Shown here: in pieces, positions 7,382 through 15,820 of the stretch | Numbering within the stretch: the stretch's first letter is position 1 | Layout of the letters: every line of letters begins with the position of its first letter | NCBI RefSeq assembly: GCF_016863295.1 | Contig: NZ_BOOP01000040.1 | Coordinates: 1-64,000, forward strand | Direction of reading: 5' to 3' | DNA from: Planotetraspora phitsanulokensis | GTDB taxonomy: Bacteria; Actinomycetota; Actinomycetes; Streptosporangiales; Streptosporangiaceae | Length of the DNA stretch: 64,000 nt | Position numbers and translations under genes: made by a program | The notes under the pieces: generated by a model | Databases searched by the model: none | Told to the model about the DNA's origin: nothing | What the model saw: only the letters and a program-made list of their open reading frames with translations

Positions 7382-10300
7382 CAGTCGGAGGGAGCCCACG
7401 CCACGATCGGGTTGCCGAACCAGCGGGTCTGGGGCGGCACGGACTCGCCGCGCATCACCAGGGACGCCGGGCCCACCGTGGTGTCCGCCCCGACCGTGGC
7501 CGCGGGCAGGACGACCCCGTGCGGGCCGAGCGTCGCTCCCTTGTGCAGGACAACCGTATCGATGCTCATGACCCGATCATGGAACAGATGGGTCTGCAGA
7601 ACACATCCCCGGTTGACGCACGAGCCGTCGCCCAGCTCGATCAGGTCCGCTTCGGGAAGCCAGTAGGTGTTGCAGGTGACGCCGCGCCCGATGCGGGCGC
7701 CCAGCGAGCGGAGCCACAGGTTCAGCGGGGCGGTGCCCAGCCACGGCTCGGCGAACCACGGAGCGGCCAGCACCTCGACGAAGTTGTCGGCCAGCTCGTT
7801 GCGCCACACGAACGAGCTCCACAGGGGCCGGTTGCCCGCGGCGATCCGGCCGACGATCACCCACTTGGCCAGGCTCGCGACCACCGCGGCCACGAGTCCC
7901 GCGCCGAGGAGGACCACCCCGCCCAGCAGGGCCGCGACGCCGAAGCCGTACGACACCGCGAGCCGTTCGAGAGCAGCGAGGACGAGCACGGCGAGCGCCA
8001 CCGTGGCCATGGCGGGGACGATCCGGCACAGTTCGACCGCCGCCCGCGCGACCTTCAGCCGCCGCGGCGGATCGTAGGTGCGGCTGCGGTCGCCGCCCTC
8101 CACCGTGCGGCGGAGCAGAACAGGCGGCATGCCCAGATAGGACGAGCCGACCTTCGCCTTCTTCGGGGTCGCCGACAACACGCCGACCAGGCCGTCCTTG
8201 GGGACCTTCCGGCCGGGAGCGGTCATCCCCGAGTTGCCGAGGAAGGCCCGCTTGCCGATGCGGGCGTTCGCGACCCGCAGGCGGCCGCCTTCCAGCTCGT
8301 ACGGGGCGACCATGGTGTCGTCGGCGAGGAAGGCGCCGTCGCCGACGGAGGTCATGGACGGCAACGCCAGCACGGTCGACAGCTCGACGTCCCGCCCGAC
8401 CTTCATGCCGAGGGCGCGCAGCCACGACGGCGTGAGAACACTGGCGTAGAGCGGGAACAGCCAGACGCGTGCCATCGCCATCAGGTGGCCGGTCGCCCAC
8501 GCCTGCCACGCCTGGCGGCTGTGCACGGGATGGCTTCCCTCGCGCAGGCCGACCGCGAGCAGCCGGACGCAGACGAAGATCGCCAGCGCGAACGCGGCCA
8601 TCGACACAAGCGTCGCGAGCGGCACGGCGTACATGGCGGAGGCGAGCGGCGACGCGCTGTCCCGCAGGAAGGCGACGAGGACGGCGAGGCCGGGGACGGC
8701 CGCGACCACGGGGAGCAGGCTCAGCACCAGCGCGGACACGCCGTAGCCGGCGACCCAGCGCCGCGTGCGCGCCGGACGCTCCTCGGGCTTGCGCGCCTTG
8801 CCCTGCCGTACGGCGGGGGCACCCGCCCAGCGCTCACCGGAGGGAACCGTGCCGATCACGGCGGACCCGGGGGCGATCTGGGCGTTCTTCCCGATCTTGA
8901 CGCCGGGGAGCAGGGTCGAGCGGGAGCCTACGGTCGCGCCGGGGCCGACGCGGATCTCGCCGACGCGGACGAGGTCGCCGTCGTGCCAGTATCCGCTCAG
9001 GTCGACCTCGGGCTCGACGGCGGCGTTCGCGCCGAGGCGCAGCAGCCCGGTGATCGGAGGCAGGGAGTGCAGGTCGGCGTCCTTGCCGATCTTCGCGCCG
9101 AGCGCCCTGGCGTAGTAGGTGACCCATGGGGCGCCCGACAGGCCGGGGACGCCCAGGCGGGCGGCGAGCTGCTCGGCGAACCAGAGCCGCAGGTGCACGT
9201 GGCCGCCGCGCGGGTAGGCCCCCGGCCCCACCCCGCGCAGGAGCAGGCGGGCGCCCCCGGCGGCGATGGCCATGCGCCCCGCGGGTGTGAAGAACAGCAG
9301 CCACCCGGCGAGCACCCAGCCCCACGAGACGGCGGGAGCCCAGGGCAGGGAGACGACGTTGTTGATCGTGGCCAGCGCCGTCAGCCAGCGCAGCGCGCCC
9401 ACGGTGAGGAGCGGCACCATGAGCACCGCCTGCGCGATCGCGGACCTCCTGGGCATCGGCGTGACGACCCGGTCGGTGGTGGCGATCTCCTCGGTGCGCG
9501 GCGCCGACAGATGTGCCGCCAGCCCGCCCAGCGTCGGATGATCGTAGATGTCCCCGACGGCCGCGCCCGGATACTCGGCGCGCAGGGCGGAGACCAGCCG
9601 CGCAGCCGCCAGGCTGGTGCCGCCCTCGGTGAAGAAGTCGGCCGCGGGGTGATCCGGGGTCACGCCGAGGACCTCGCCCCAGCGCTCGGCCAGCCACAGC
9701 TCCGGGCCGGACAGCTCGGCGCCGGGAGCCCGCTCCTCCGACGCGCCGATGGGGAGCGGCCATGGGAGCGCATCACGGTCGATCTTGCCGGAGGTCCGGG
9801 TGGGCAGGGCGTCGACGATCGCCAGGCGCGGGACGAGCGCGGCGGGCAGAGTCTCCCTCAGCCGGCTCGTCGCCTGGTCCTGGTCGAAGCCCGCACCGGG
9901 AACGAGGTAACCGATCAGGAGCTGGTTGCCCCCGCCGGCGGTGCGGACCGCCGCCGCCGCGCCGGCGACGCCCGGGAGCGCCTGCAGCGCGGCGTCGACC
10001 TCGCCGAGCTCGATGCGGCGGCCGCCCAGCTTGATCTGCTCGTCGGCCCGGCCGTTGAAGATGAGTCCCTCGGCCTCGGCGCGGACCAGGTCGCCGCTCC
10101 GGTAGGCCCGCGCCCAGCCGAGCGACGGGAGCGGGGCGTATTTCTCCGCGTCCTTGACCGGGTCGAGATAGCGGGCGAGACCCACCCCGCCGATGACCAG
10201 CTCGCCGGTCTCCCCCAAGGGCACCGGCTCGCCGTCCCGGTCGACGACGGCCAGATCCCATCCGTCGAGCGGGAGGCCGATCCGGACCGGGCCCTCCCCC

Positions 10301-11247
10301 GTCATCCGGGCCGCGCAGGCGACCACGGTGGCCTCGGTTGGACCGTAGGTGTTCCAGACCTCCCGCCCGGGCACCGCGAGCCGTTCCGCCAGCTCGGGCG
10401 GGCAGGCCTCGCCGCCGAAGATCAGCAGGCGGACGCGGTCGAGCGTCTCGACGGGCCACAGGGCCGCCAGTGTGGGCACCGTGGACACGATCGTGATGCC
10501 CCTGTCGACCAGCCACGGCCCGAGGTCCATACCGGTCCGCACGAGCGCACGAGGTGCGGCCACCAGGCAGCCGCCGTGCCGCCACGCCAGCCACATCTCC
10601 TCACAGGACGCGTCGAACGCGACCGACAGCCCGGCGAGCACCCGGTCACCCGGCCCGATGGGCCGCCCGGACAGGAACAGCCGCGCCTCCGCGTCCACGA
10701 AGGCCGCCGCGCTCCGATGGGTCACCGCGACGCCCTTGGGCTTGCCCGTCGACCCGGAAGTGAAGATCATCCATGCGTCGTCGTCCAGGCCGGGAGGTCC
10801 CGTACGGCCCTGCGGGGTCCCGGTGACGTCGAGAGTCTCTCCGAGGACCGCGCAGACGTCCGCCTCGGAGAAGACGAGCTCGGCCCGTTCGTCCGGATCG
10901 TCGGCGTCGACGGGGACATAGGCGGCGCCGGCGGCCAGAACGCCGAGGATCGCGATATAGAGCCCAGCCGTGCCGGACGGACGGCGCACTCCGACGCGGT
11001 CGCCGGGGCCGATGCCCGCGGCACGCAGCTCGGCGGCCGTCCGGTCGACCTCGGCCCTCAGGCCGAGATAGTCGAGACGGGTGTGGCCGTCGTCGAGCGC
11101 CAGCGCGTGGGGGTGACGCCGTACCGTGCCGTCGAGAATGTCGATCAGCGTCCTCGGCCGGGGAGCGGCCCCGCTCGACAGGAAGACGGCGCGGGTGTCC
11201 CACAGGAGATCGGCGTCGTGACCGGGCTCGGCGATGAAAGGACGCAA
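7381..11247 (-). CDS. Pls/PosA-family single-module nonribosomal peptide synthetase
   Basis: A 1288-residue membrane synthetase. Residues 1-500 form an adenylation domain: IFTSGSTGKPKGV (from 161), NTYGPTEATVV (from 299), YRSGDL (382) and the A10 lysine in PTRTSGKIDR (Lys488). A carrier domain follows with the phosphopantetheine serine in FFTEGGTSLAA (Ser545). There is no standard condensation or thioesterase domain. Instead three pairs of membrane helices alternate with three left-handed hexapeptide-repeat soluble domains (for example LLPGVKIGKNAQIAPGSAVIG-like repeats), the architecture of epsilon-poly-lysine synthetase and PosA, which make amino-acid homopolymers. Acidic residues in the selectivity region (FDASCEEMW, 211-219) fit a basic substrate, which is inference. 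The start is a TTG at 11247 with GGAG upstream; the longer frame upstream has no coding signature. It is coupled to the M1 peptidase gene. Confidence 0.88.
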   Translation of the reverse strand: MRPFIAEPGHDADLLWDTRAVFLSSGAAPRPRTLIDILDGTVRRHPHALALDDGHTRLDYLGLRAEVDRTAAELRAAGIGPGDRVGVRRPSGTAGLYIAILGVLAAGAAYVPVDADDPDERAELVFSEADVCAVLGETLDVTGTPQGRTGPPGLDDDAWMIFTSGSTGKPKGVAVTHRSAAAFVDAEARLFLSGRPIGPGDRVLAGLSVAFDASCEEMWLAWRHGGCLVAAPRALVRTGMDLGPWLVDRGITIVSTVPTLAALWPVETLDRVRLLIFGGEACPPELAERLAVPGREVWNTYGPTEATVVACAARMTGEGPVRIGLPLDGWDLAVVDRDGEPVPLGETGELVIGGVGLARYLDPVKDAEKYAPLPSLGWARAYRSGDLVRAEAEGLIFNGRADEQIKLGGRRIELGEVDAALQALPGVAGAAAAVRTAGGGNQLLIGYLVPGAGFDQDQATSRLRETLPAALVPRLAIVDALPTRTSGKIDRDALPWPLPIGASEERAPGAELSGPELWLAERWGEVLGVTPDHPAADFFTEGGTSLAAARLVSALRAEYPGAAVGDIYDHPTLGGLAAHLSAPRTEEIATTDRVVTPMPRRSAIAQAVLMVPLLTVGALRWLTALATINNVVSLPWAPAVSWGWVLAGWLLFFTPAGRMAIAAGGARLLLRGVGPGAYPRGGHVHLRLWFAEQLAARLGVPGLSGAPWVTYYARALGAKIGKDADLHSLPPITGLLRLGANAAVEPEVDLSGYWHDGDLVRVGEIRVGPGATVGSRSTLLPGVKIGKNAQIAPGSAVIGTVPSGERWAGAPAVRQGKARKPEERPARTRRWVAGYGVSALVLSLLPVVAAVPGLAVLVAFLRDSASPLASAMYAVPLATLVSMAAFALAIFVCVRLLAVGLREGSHPVHSRQAWQAWATGHLMAMARVWLFPLYASVLTPSWLRALGMKVGRDVELSTVLALPSMTSVGDGAFLADDTMVAPYELEGGRLRVANARIGKRAFLGNSGMTAPGRKVPKDGLVGVLSATPKKAKVGSSYLGMPPVLLRRTVEGGDRSRTYDPPRRLKVARAAVELCRIVPAMATVALAVLVLAALERLAVSYGFGVAALLGGVVLLGAGLVAAVVASLAKWVIVGRIAAGNRPLWSSFVWRNELADNFVEVLAAPWFAEPWLGTAPLNLWLRSLGARIGRGVTCNTYWLPEADLIELGDGSCVNRGCVLQTHLFHDRVMSIDTVVLHKGATLGPHGVVLPAATVGADTTVGPASLVMRGESVPPQTRWFGNPIVAWAPSD

Positions 11248-11512
11248 AACAAGTCTCCTTCGATGTCCGCGTACCTGGCAGTGGCTCCCCGAGGGGATCG
11301 CGCGTACCGCGCGGGCATCGAGCCCTTCGCCGTGATCGTTCCGTAGTGTCCAGAACGGCCAACGATATGGATCTATTCCATGAACATCAGGCGAATAGCC
11401 GGATTCGCCGTGACCGTCGGCCTTCGGAGGGCCCCGCATCGGTCGTGGCGGATGATTGTTGCGAGAGTATCCCTGGACCCCTGAAGCCCCAGGAACCACT
11501 GTGGGAGGAACC
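11248..11512. other. Divergent intergenic region of the Pls-like gene
   Basis: This 265-bp stretch holds the promoters of the synthetase (minus) and the epimerase-like gene (plus). It contains an imperfect palindrome ATGGA-TCTAT-TCCAT at about 11368-11382, which may be an operator. Nothing else is recognisable. Confidence 0.4.
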
Positions 11513-12352
11513 ATGCCGAGGATCTGCGTCACCGGAGCGAGTGGGAAGCTCGGTCGGAGCGTGGTGCGCGACCTGCTCGAACACGGCTTCGAGGTGGTGG
11601 CGACCGATGTCAGGCCCGGACCGCCCGATCTCGGTGCCCAGGTTCTCGTCGCGGACCTGACCGAGTACGGCCAGGCCGTCGAGGTTCTGCAGGGCGTGGA
11701 CGCCGTCGTGCACCTGGCCAATATCCCGGCGCCGGGCCTGCGGACCCCCTCGGAGACCTTCAACGACAACACGGTCATGAACTCGAACGTTTTCCTGGCC
11801 GCGGCGCAGCTGAAGATCGGCCGGGTCGTGTGGGCCTCGAGCGAGACGACCCTGGGCCTGCCGTTCGACGTGCCTCCGCGCTACGCCCCCGTCGACGAGG
11901 CCCACTACCCGTACCCGACCTCGACCTACGCGTTGTCGAAGGTGGTCACGGAGACCCTGGCCGAGCACGTCTCCGGATGGTCGGGCATCCCCTTCGTGGC
12001 GCTGCGCTTTTCGAACGTCCTCGGCCCCGACGACTACCAGGCGTTCCCCGGTTACTGGGACGACGCGCGGCTGCGCCGCTGGAACCTGTGGGGGTACATC
12101 GACACCCGGGACGCCGCCGCCTCCTGCCGGCTGGCCCTCGACGCGCCTGTGCAGGGTGCCCGGAGCTTCATCATCGCAGCGGCCGACACCGTGATGAACC
12201 GGCCGTCGGCGGACCTGCTGAAGGAGGTCTACCCGGGCGTGGAGCTGACCCGTGAGATCGGGGAGTTCGAGACGCTGCTCGCCATCGACGACGCCAGGGA
12301 GGTCCTCGGCTTCGTGCCGCAGCACACCTGGCGCGACCACGTGACGCCGTAG
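11513..12352 (+). CDS. NAD-dependent epimerase/dehydratase-family oxidoreductase (extended SDR)
   Basis: A 279-residue extended short-chain dehydrogenase. The Rossmann signature TGASGKLG lies at residues 7-14, and the catalytic YALSK (Tyr-x-x-x-Lys) sits in STYALSKVV near residue 140, preceded by a WASSETT serine-rich strand. The C-terminal substrate domain is short. The start is the ATG at 11513 with GGGAGGA upstream; a longer frame beginning at 11456 has no such site. It is divergent from the Pls-like synthetase and converges on the RibD-like reductase. Relatives are annotated as uronate dehydrogenases or UDP-sugar epimerases; I cannot assign the substrate. Confidence 0.87.
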   Translation: MPRICVTGASGKLGRSVVRDLLEHGFEVVATDVRPGPPDLGAQVLVADLTEYGQAVEVLQGVDAVVHLANIPAPGLRTPSETFNDNTVMNSNVFLAAAQLKIGRVVWASSETTLGLPFDVPPRYAPVDEAHYPYPTSTYALSKVVTETLAEHVSGWSGIPFVALRFSNVLGPDDYQAFPGYWDDARLRRWNLWGYIDTRDAAASCRLALDAPVQGARSFIIAAADTVMNRPSADLLKEVYPGVELTREIGEFETLLAIDDAREVLGFVPQHTWRDHVTP

Positions 12353-12422
12353 CGCCGGAACTGCGGGCCGCCGGCCCGGGCGACCCGGCCCGGTGGTCAC
12401 GCTCCTCGGTCGGGATCCCCCG

Positions 12423-13136
12423 TCAGCAGGCGCGCTCCTTGGGCGAATAGCGGAGCAGGACGACGTCTCCGATCGGCCGCGCCTCGAGGAGTCGCATCCG
12501 GGCGAGCGGGCCCCCGGGATAGTCCGCGGGGCCGAGGAACCTCGGCGCCTGCGCCTGGCCCACCAGCAGGGGGGCGACGGCCACGTGCACCTCGTCCGCC
12601 AGGTTCGCGGACATGAGCTGTGTGTGGACGGTGCCTCCGCCCTCGACCATGAGGCGCCTGACGCCGCGACGGCCGAGTTCGTCGAGGACGGCCGGCCAGT
12701 CGAGCTCCGGACCGGTACTGACCACGTCGGCCAGGGAGCCGATCGTGTCGAGCAGCTTCGCCACCGCCGAGTCGACCGTGAAGACCAGCTTGTCCCCGCC
12801 GCAGTGCCACAGCGCGAGGGCGGGGTCCAGGTCGCCGGAGCCGGTGACCACGACCTTCATCGGGTATTCGGGCAGGCCCTTCGCGACCCGCGCGGCCCGG
12901 CGCTCGGGTGAGCCGACCAGCAGGCGGGGATTGTCGCGGCGCACGGCCGTGGCCCCGAGGAGGATCGCGTCGACGCCGGCGCGGACGTCGTCGACCCGGT
13001 CGAAGTCCAGCGCGTTGGACAGGAGCAGACGCTCGGGGCTCGTGTCGTCCAGATACCCGTCGACGCTCACCGCGGCGGAGAGCAGCACATACGGACGGGG
13101 GTTGCCCGCCTGGGGGGTGTTCGCCGTGTTCGCCAT
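12423..13136 (-). CDS. RibD C-terminal-like pyrimidine reductase
   Basis: A 237-residue stand-alone member of the RibD reductase/dihydrofolate-reductase fold. It begins YVLLSAAVSVDGYLDD, carries the ILLGATAVRRDNPRLL segment typical of the family, and has a VEGGGTVHTQL motif (NADPH/substrate loop) near residue 175. In riboflavin synthesis this fold reduces the ribosyl side chain of the deaminated pyrimidine; no RibD deaminase domain is fused. It follows the GTP cyclohydrolase II gene after 26 bp, so the two are co-transcribed and probably act in sequence. The missing deaminase could be supplied elsewhere, or the pathway may be a variant. Confidence 0.88.
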   Translation of the reverse strand: MANTANTPQAGNPRPYVLLSAAVSVDGYLDDTSPERLLLSNALDFDRVDDVRAGVDAILLGATAVRRDNPRLLVGSPERRAARVAKGLPEYPMKVVVTGSGDLDPALALWHCGGDKLVFTVDSAVAKLLDTIGSLADVVSTGPELDWPAVLDELGRRGVRRLMVEGGGTVHTQLMSANLADEVHVAVAPLLVGQAQAPRFLGPADYPGGPLARMRLLEARPIGDVVLLRYSPKERAC

Positions 13137-13162
13137 GGCTCCGGTGTTCCCCGCTCTCGGCG

Positions 13163-13789
13163 TCAGCTCGCGAGTCCGGTGAGGGCGATCGTGTGTCCGG
13201 TGCGGTCGATCTTGGCACGCAGGTAGCGCATGTTGCTCTCGGTGGCGAACACCCCGGTGGGCACCCGGCGCCGCACCGCGACGCCGAGCCCGGATAACTG
13301 GCGTGCCTTGTCGGGGTTGTTGGAGAGCAGGTCGATCGCACCGATGCCCAGCACGCCGAGCATCTGGGCGGCGACGGTGTAGTCCCTGCCGTCCTCGGGC
13401 AGCCCGAGGGCCGCGTTGGCCGCGTAGGTGTCCAGTCCCTCATCCTGCAGCGCGTACGCGTCGAGCTTGTTGTACAGGCCGATGCCACGGCCCTCCTGCC
13501 GCAGATAGAGCAGGACCCCACCGGCCGCGGAGACGCGCTCGACGGCCTCACGCAACTGCGGTCCGCAATCGCAGCGCGCCGACCCGAACACGTCGCCCGT
13601 GAGGCATTCGGAATGCAGGCGGACCAGCGGGATCTCCCCGAGCTCACCGAACACCAGGGCGACGTGCTCGCCGGCGTCGGTCAGACCCCGGAAGGTGACA
13701 GCCTCGGCCGTTGCGCTGAAGCCGTCGCCGAACCGCAGGGGGATGCGGACCCTGGTTCGGACGGCGGCTTCCGCGGGCGTGGAGCTCAT
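13163..13789 (-). CDS. ribA: GTP cyclohydrolase II
   Basis: A 208-residue stand-alone GTP cyclohydrolase II with no DHBP synthase domain. The zinc site is LHSECLTGD plus SARCDC (Cys62, Cys73, Cys75); YLRQEGRGIGL carries the active-site glutamate; Tyr112 in NKLDAYALQ and Arg135 in EDGRDY match the base-stacking tyrosine and nucleophilic arginine of the E. coli enzyme. Keeping Tyr112 argues for classic GCH II chemistry rather than the formamide-retaining variant of S. coelicolor SCO6655, which has Met there (recalled knowledge). It lies between the marR gene and the reductase on the same strand, and two copies of the putative MarR palindrome occupy the 130 bp before it. Confidence 0.95.
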   Translation of the reverse strand: MSSTPAEAAVRTRVRIPLRFGDGFSATAEAVTFRGLTDAGEHVALVFGELGEIPLVRLHSECLTGDVFGSARCDCGPQLREAVERVSAAGGVLLYLRQEGRGIGLYNKLDAYALQDEGLDTYAANAALGLPEDGRDYTVAAQMLGVLGIGAIDLLSNNPDKARQLSGLGVAVRRRVPTGVFATESNMRYLRAKIDRTGHTIALTGLAS

Positions 13790-13810
13790 GCTGGTCTCCG
13801 ATCGAATGGG

Positions 13811-13863
13811 TGTTCAAACTCGAACAGGGGTAGAACCGTACTCTTTGCTTCGAATTCGAACAA
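13811..13863. promoter_or_regulatory. Two MarR-type palindromes upstream of ribA
   Basis: TGTTCAAACTCGAACA at 13811-13826 and TTCGAATTCGAA (13849-13860, flanked by CAA) are variants of one TTGTTC-rAAYyC-GAAC motif. They lie in the ribA promoter region, and a third copy precedes marR, so they are best read as operators for that regulator. Confidence 0.65.
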
Positions 13864-13919
13864 CCCTTTCGGACCCCACCGCATGACAGCCGACAAGTCA
13901 CCGAATGTGCCACGAGCAG

Positions 13920-14384
13920 TCAACCCGCGTGGACCGACAGCCGGCCGAGCAGCGCCGACAGTCCCGAGGCCAGACCGGCGAACTCTTCCCGGCTGAGGCC
14001 GCTGACGAACACTTCACGGACCAGGGCGGCATGCCCCGGCGCAGCGGCGCGGAGCGCGGCCCACCCCTCATCGGTGAGCGAGGCGATGACTCCCCGGACA
14101 TCGGTGGGGCAGGCCCGACGCCGCACCAGGCCCGCCTTCTCCAACTGGGCGACCTGATAGGTCAGGCCGCTCTTGGAGGTGAACGCGGCGCCCGCGAGCT
14201 CGGTCATCCGCAGCTCTCCGTCCGGCGCGTCCGACAGCCGGACCAGAACCTCGTACTGCGAATGGGACAGGCCCGAGTCGTCCTTGAGCTGCTGCTCGAC
14301 CAGGCGGTTGATGATGGCGCCCGTCGCGAGAAATGCCTGCCAGGCGCTCAACTCGTGCTCGTCGAGCCACGCGGGTTCGTCCAT
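13920..14384 (-). CDS. MarR-family transcriptional regulator
   Basis: A 154-residue winged-helix regulator. The DNA-binding region runs from LSHSQYEVLVRL through MTELAGAAFTSKSGLTYQVAQLEKAGLVRRRACPTD-type helix-turn-helix and wing (about residues 45-110), with MarR dimerisation helices at both ends. The start is the ATG at 14384 behind GAGGAC; the longer upstream frame is an artefact. A matching palindrome lies about 20 bp upstream of its start and two more lie between it and ribA, suggesting autoregulation and control of the riboflavin-precursor genes. The ligand is unknown; a flavin or pyrimidine intermediate would fit the context. Confidence 0.9.
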   Translation of the reverse strand: MDEPAWLDEHELSAWQAFLATGAIINRLVEQQLKDDSGLSHSQYEVLVRLSDAPDGELRMTELAGAAFTSKSGLTYQVAQLEKAGLVRRRACPTDVRGVIASLTDEGWAALRAAAPGHAALVREVFVSGLSREEFAGLASGLSALLGRLSVHAG

Positions 14385-14403
14385 GTCCTCACGGTACAAC
14401 CAG

Positions 14404-14422
14404 TTGTTCAAACCCGAACCAA
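14404..14422. promoter_or_regulatory. MarR-type palindrome upstream of marR
   Basis: TTGTTCAAACCCGAACCAA is a third copy of the motif found before ribA. It sits 20 bp upstream of the marR start, where it would overlap the promoter. Confidence 0.6.
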
Positions 14423-14540
14423 CAGCCCGGCACGAACGGACGGCACAACCGTCCCCTGGGCCCGGCGAGGCCACGGAGCGAACCGGGACGGCGAAGGCGG
14501 CCGGCCGTACATGGCCCGGGTGGCGGCCTAGACTCCGGCT

Positions 14541-15191
14541 GTGAAGAGCGACGACCTCGAGTCGATGAGCGTGCTCGCCGATCCCGTACGGCGGGACCTG
14601 TACCGCTTCGTCGCCGCGCAGGGGCGGGACGTCGGGCGGAACGAGGCGGCCGAGGCGACCGGCGTCCAGCGCACGCTCGCCGCCTTCCACCTCGACAAGC
14701 TGGTCGACGCCGGTCTGCTGGAGGCGGATTTCCGCCGGCTCAATGAGCGCAGGGGGCCGGGCAGCGGACGGCCGGCGAAGGTCTATCGCAGAAGCGGGCC
14801 GGAACGGACGGTGAGCCTTCCGCCCCGGGACTACCGGACCCTCGCCCTCGTCCTGGCCGAAGTGGTCGACCGGCTCGACGGCGACAGCGAGGGGCAGGAC
14901 GCGGCCCGCCGCACAGGTGAGCGCCTGGCGGCGGCGAGCGAGAACACCACGCTGACGGACGTCCTGGTCGAGCGCGGATACGAGCCGTACGAGGAGGACG
15001 GGCGGATCAGACTGCGCAACTGCCCGTTCCACGTACTGGCCGAGACGCACCCCGTGCTCGTCTGCTCGATGAACCTCGCGATGTGCGAGGGCCTGCTTCG
15101 CGGTCTGGGCGAGGACCGGCTCACGGCGGCGCTCGACGCCCGCCCCGGCGAGTGCTGCGTCGTGTTCGCCGCGAAGGACGTCTCCGGGTAG
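14541..15191 (+). CDS. Winged-helix regulator with C-terminal cysteine cluster (SufR/ArsR-like)
   Basis: A 216-residue regulator. The N-terminal winged helix (about residues 5-85) includes LADPVRRDLYRFV and the recognition helix VQRTLAAFHLDKLVDAGLL. The C-terminal half contains NCPFHVL, VLVCSMN, AMCEG and GECCVVF, five cysteines placed as in actinobacterial regulators that may bind a metal or an Fe-S cluster; the spacing differs from cyanobacterial SufR, so cofactor binding is only a suggestion. The GTG start has no ribosome site, but TAGACT lies six bases before it, consistent with a leaderless transcript. Its neighbour downstream is a DUF3291 protein on the same strand. Confidence 0.85.
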   Translation: MKSDDLESMSVLADPVRRDLYRFVAAQGRDVGRNEAAEATGVQRTLAAFHLDKLVDAGLLEADFRRLNERRGPGSGRPAKVYRRSGPERTVSLPPRDYRTLALVLAEVVDRLDGDSEGQDAARRTGERLAAASENTTLTDVLVERGYEPYEEDGRIRLRNCPFHVLAETHPVLVCSMNLAMCEGLLRGLGEDRLTAALDARPGECCVVFAAKDVSG

Positions 15192-15241
15192 GGCCCCGAA
15201 AACCCTTCTAAAAACAATCAAGGCTGACATAGAATCCGGCC

Positions 15242-15718
15242 ATGCATCTGGCCCAGCTGAACGTCGCGCACCTCATCGCCCCCATCGACGGTCCCGAGCT
15301 GGCGGACTTCGTCGCCGCGCTGGAACCCATCTATGCCATCGCCGACTCGGCGCCCGGGTTCGTCTGGCGCATGAAGCAGAGCGACGACCCCACCGAGGTC
15401 ATCACCCACGAGTACGGCGACGACCTGCTGGTCAACGTGTCGGTGTGGGAGTCGCGCGAGGCGTTGTGGAATTTCGTCTACCGCAGCCCCCACCTGGAGC
15501 TACTACGCCGCCGCCGCGAATGGTTCCTCCGTACGGCTGTGCCGTACACGCTGATGTGGTGGGTGCCCGAAGGACACGTGCCGACGCTCGGCGAGGCCAT
15601 GGAGCGGCTCGAGTCGCTCCGGACCCGGGGGCCGGGGCCGGAGGCGTTCACGTTCAAGGAGTTCTACGAGCCCGGCGCCGCGGGGGCGTCCCCCTCCCGC
15701 GCGGAAATCCCGCAGTGA
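15242..15718 (+). CDS. DUF3291 domain-containing protein
   Basis: A 158-residue member of the DUF3291 family, a ferredoxin-like dimeric alpha/beta-barrel fold. Recognisable features are HLAQLNVAHL at the start, GFVWRMKQ, LLVNVSVWESREALWNFVY and WFLRTAVPYTLMWWVPEGH. Function is unknown; a small-molecule or redox role is only suggested by the fold. There is no ribosome site, but TAGAAT ends six bases before the ATG, suggesting a leaderless mRNA. Its last codons and stop are part of an exact 23-bp tandem duplication. Confidence 0.85.
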   Translation: MHLAQLNVAHLIAPIDGPELADFVAALEPIYAIADSAPGFVWRMKQSDDPTEVITHEYGDDLLVNVSVWESREALWNFVYRSPHLELLRRRREWFLRTAVPYTLMWWVPEGHVPTLGEAMERLESLRTRGPGPEAFTFKEFYEPGAAGASPSRAEIPQ

Positions 15719-15751
15719 CCTGCCCGTCAATCCCGCAGTGACCTGCCCGTC
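15706..15751. repeat. Exact 23-bp tandem duplication spanning a stop codon
   Basis: The segments 15706-15728 and 15729-15751 are identical and contiguous. The first copy contains the final codons and TGA of the DUF3291 gene, so the duplication repeats the stop region in the 3' flank. Confidence 0.9.
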
Positions 15752-15820
15752 GTGCGCGCGGCCGGGAGCTCTCGCACGACGGACCCTCAGCAGGAGTCAG
15801 GCTGGCGGAACGCCCGGCGC

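Noticed and set aside
7519-11346. 1275-codon plus-strand frame opposite the Pls-like gene
   Set aside because: Despite its length it shows no domain or motif and mirrors the synthetase codons; long antisense frames are expected at this GC content.
11248-11778. Upstream extension of the Pls-like reading frame
   Set aside because: It crosses the start of the divergent SDR gene and lacks conserved sequence; the TTG at 11247 with GGAG upstream is a better start.
13163-13789. GTP cyclohydrolase variant that keeps the formyl group (SCO6655 type)
   Set aside because: The key tyrosine (Tyr112) is retained, which argues for the classic GCH II reaction.
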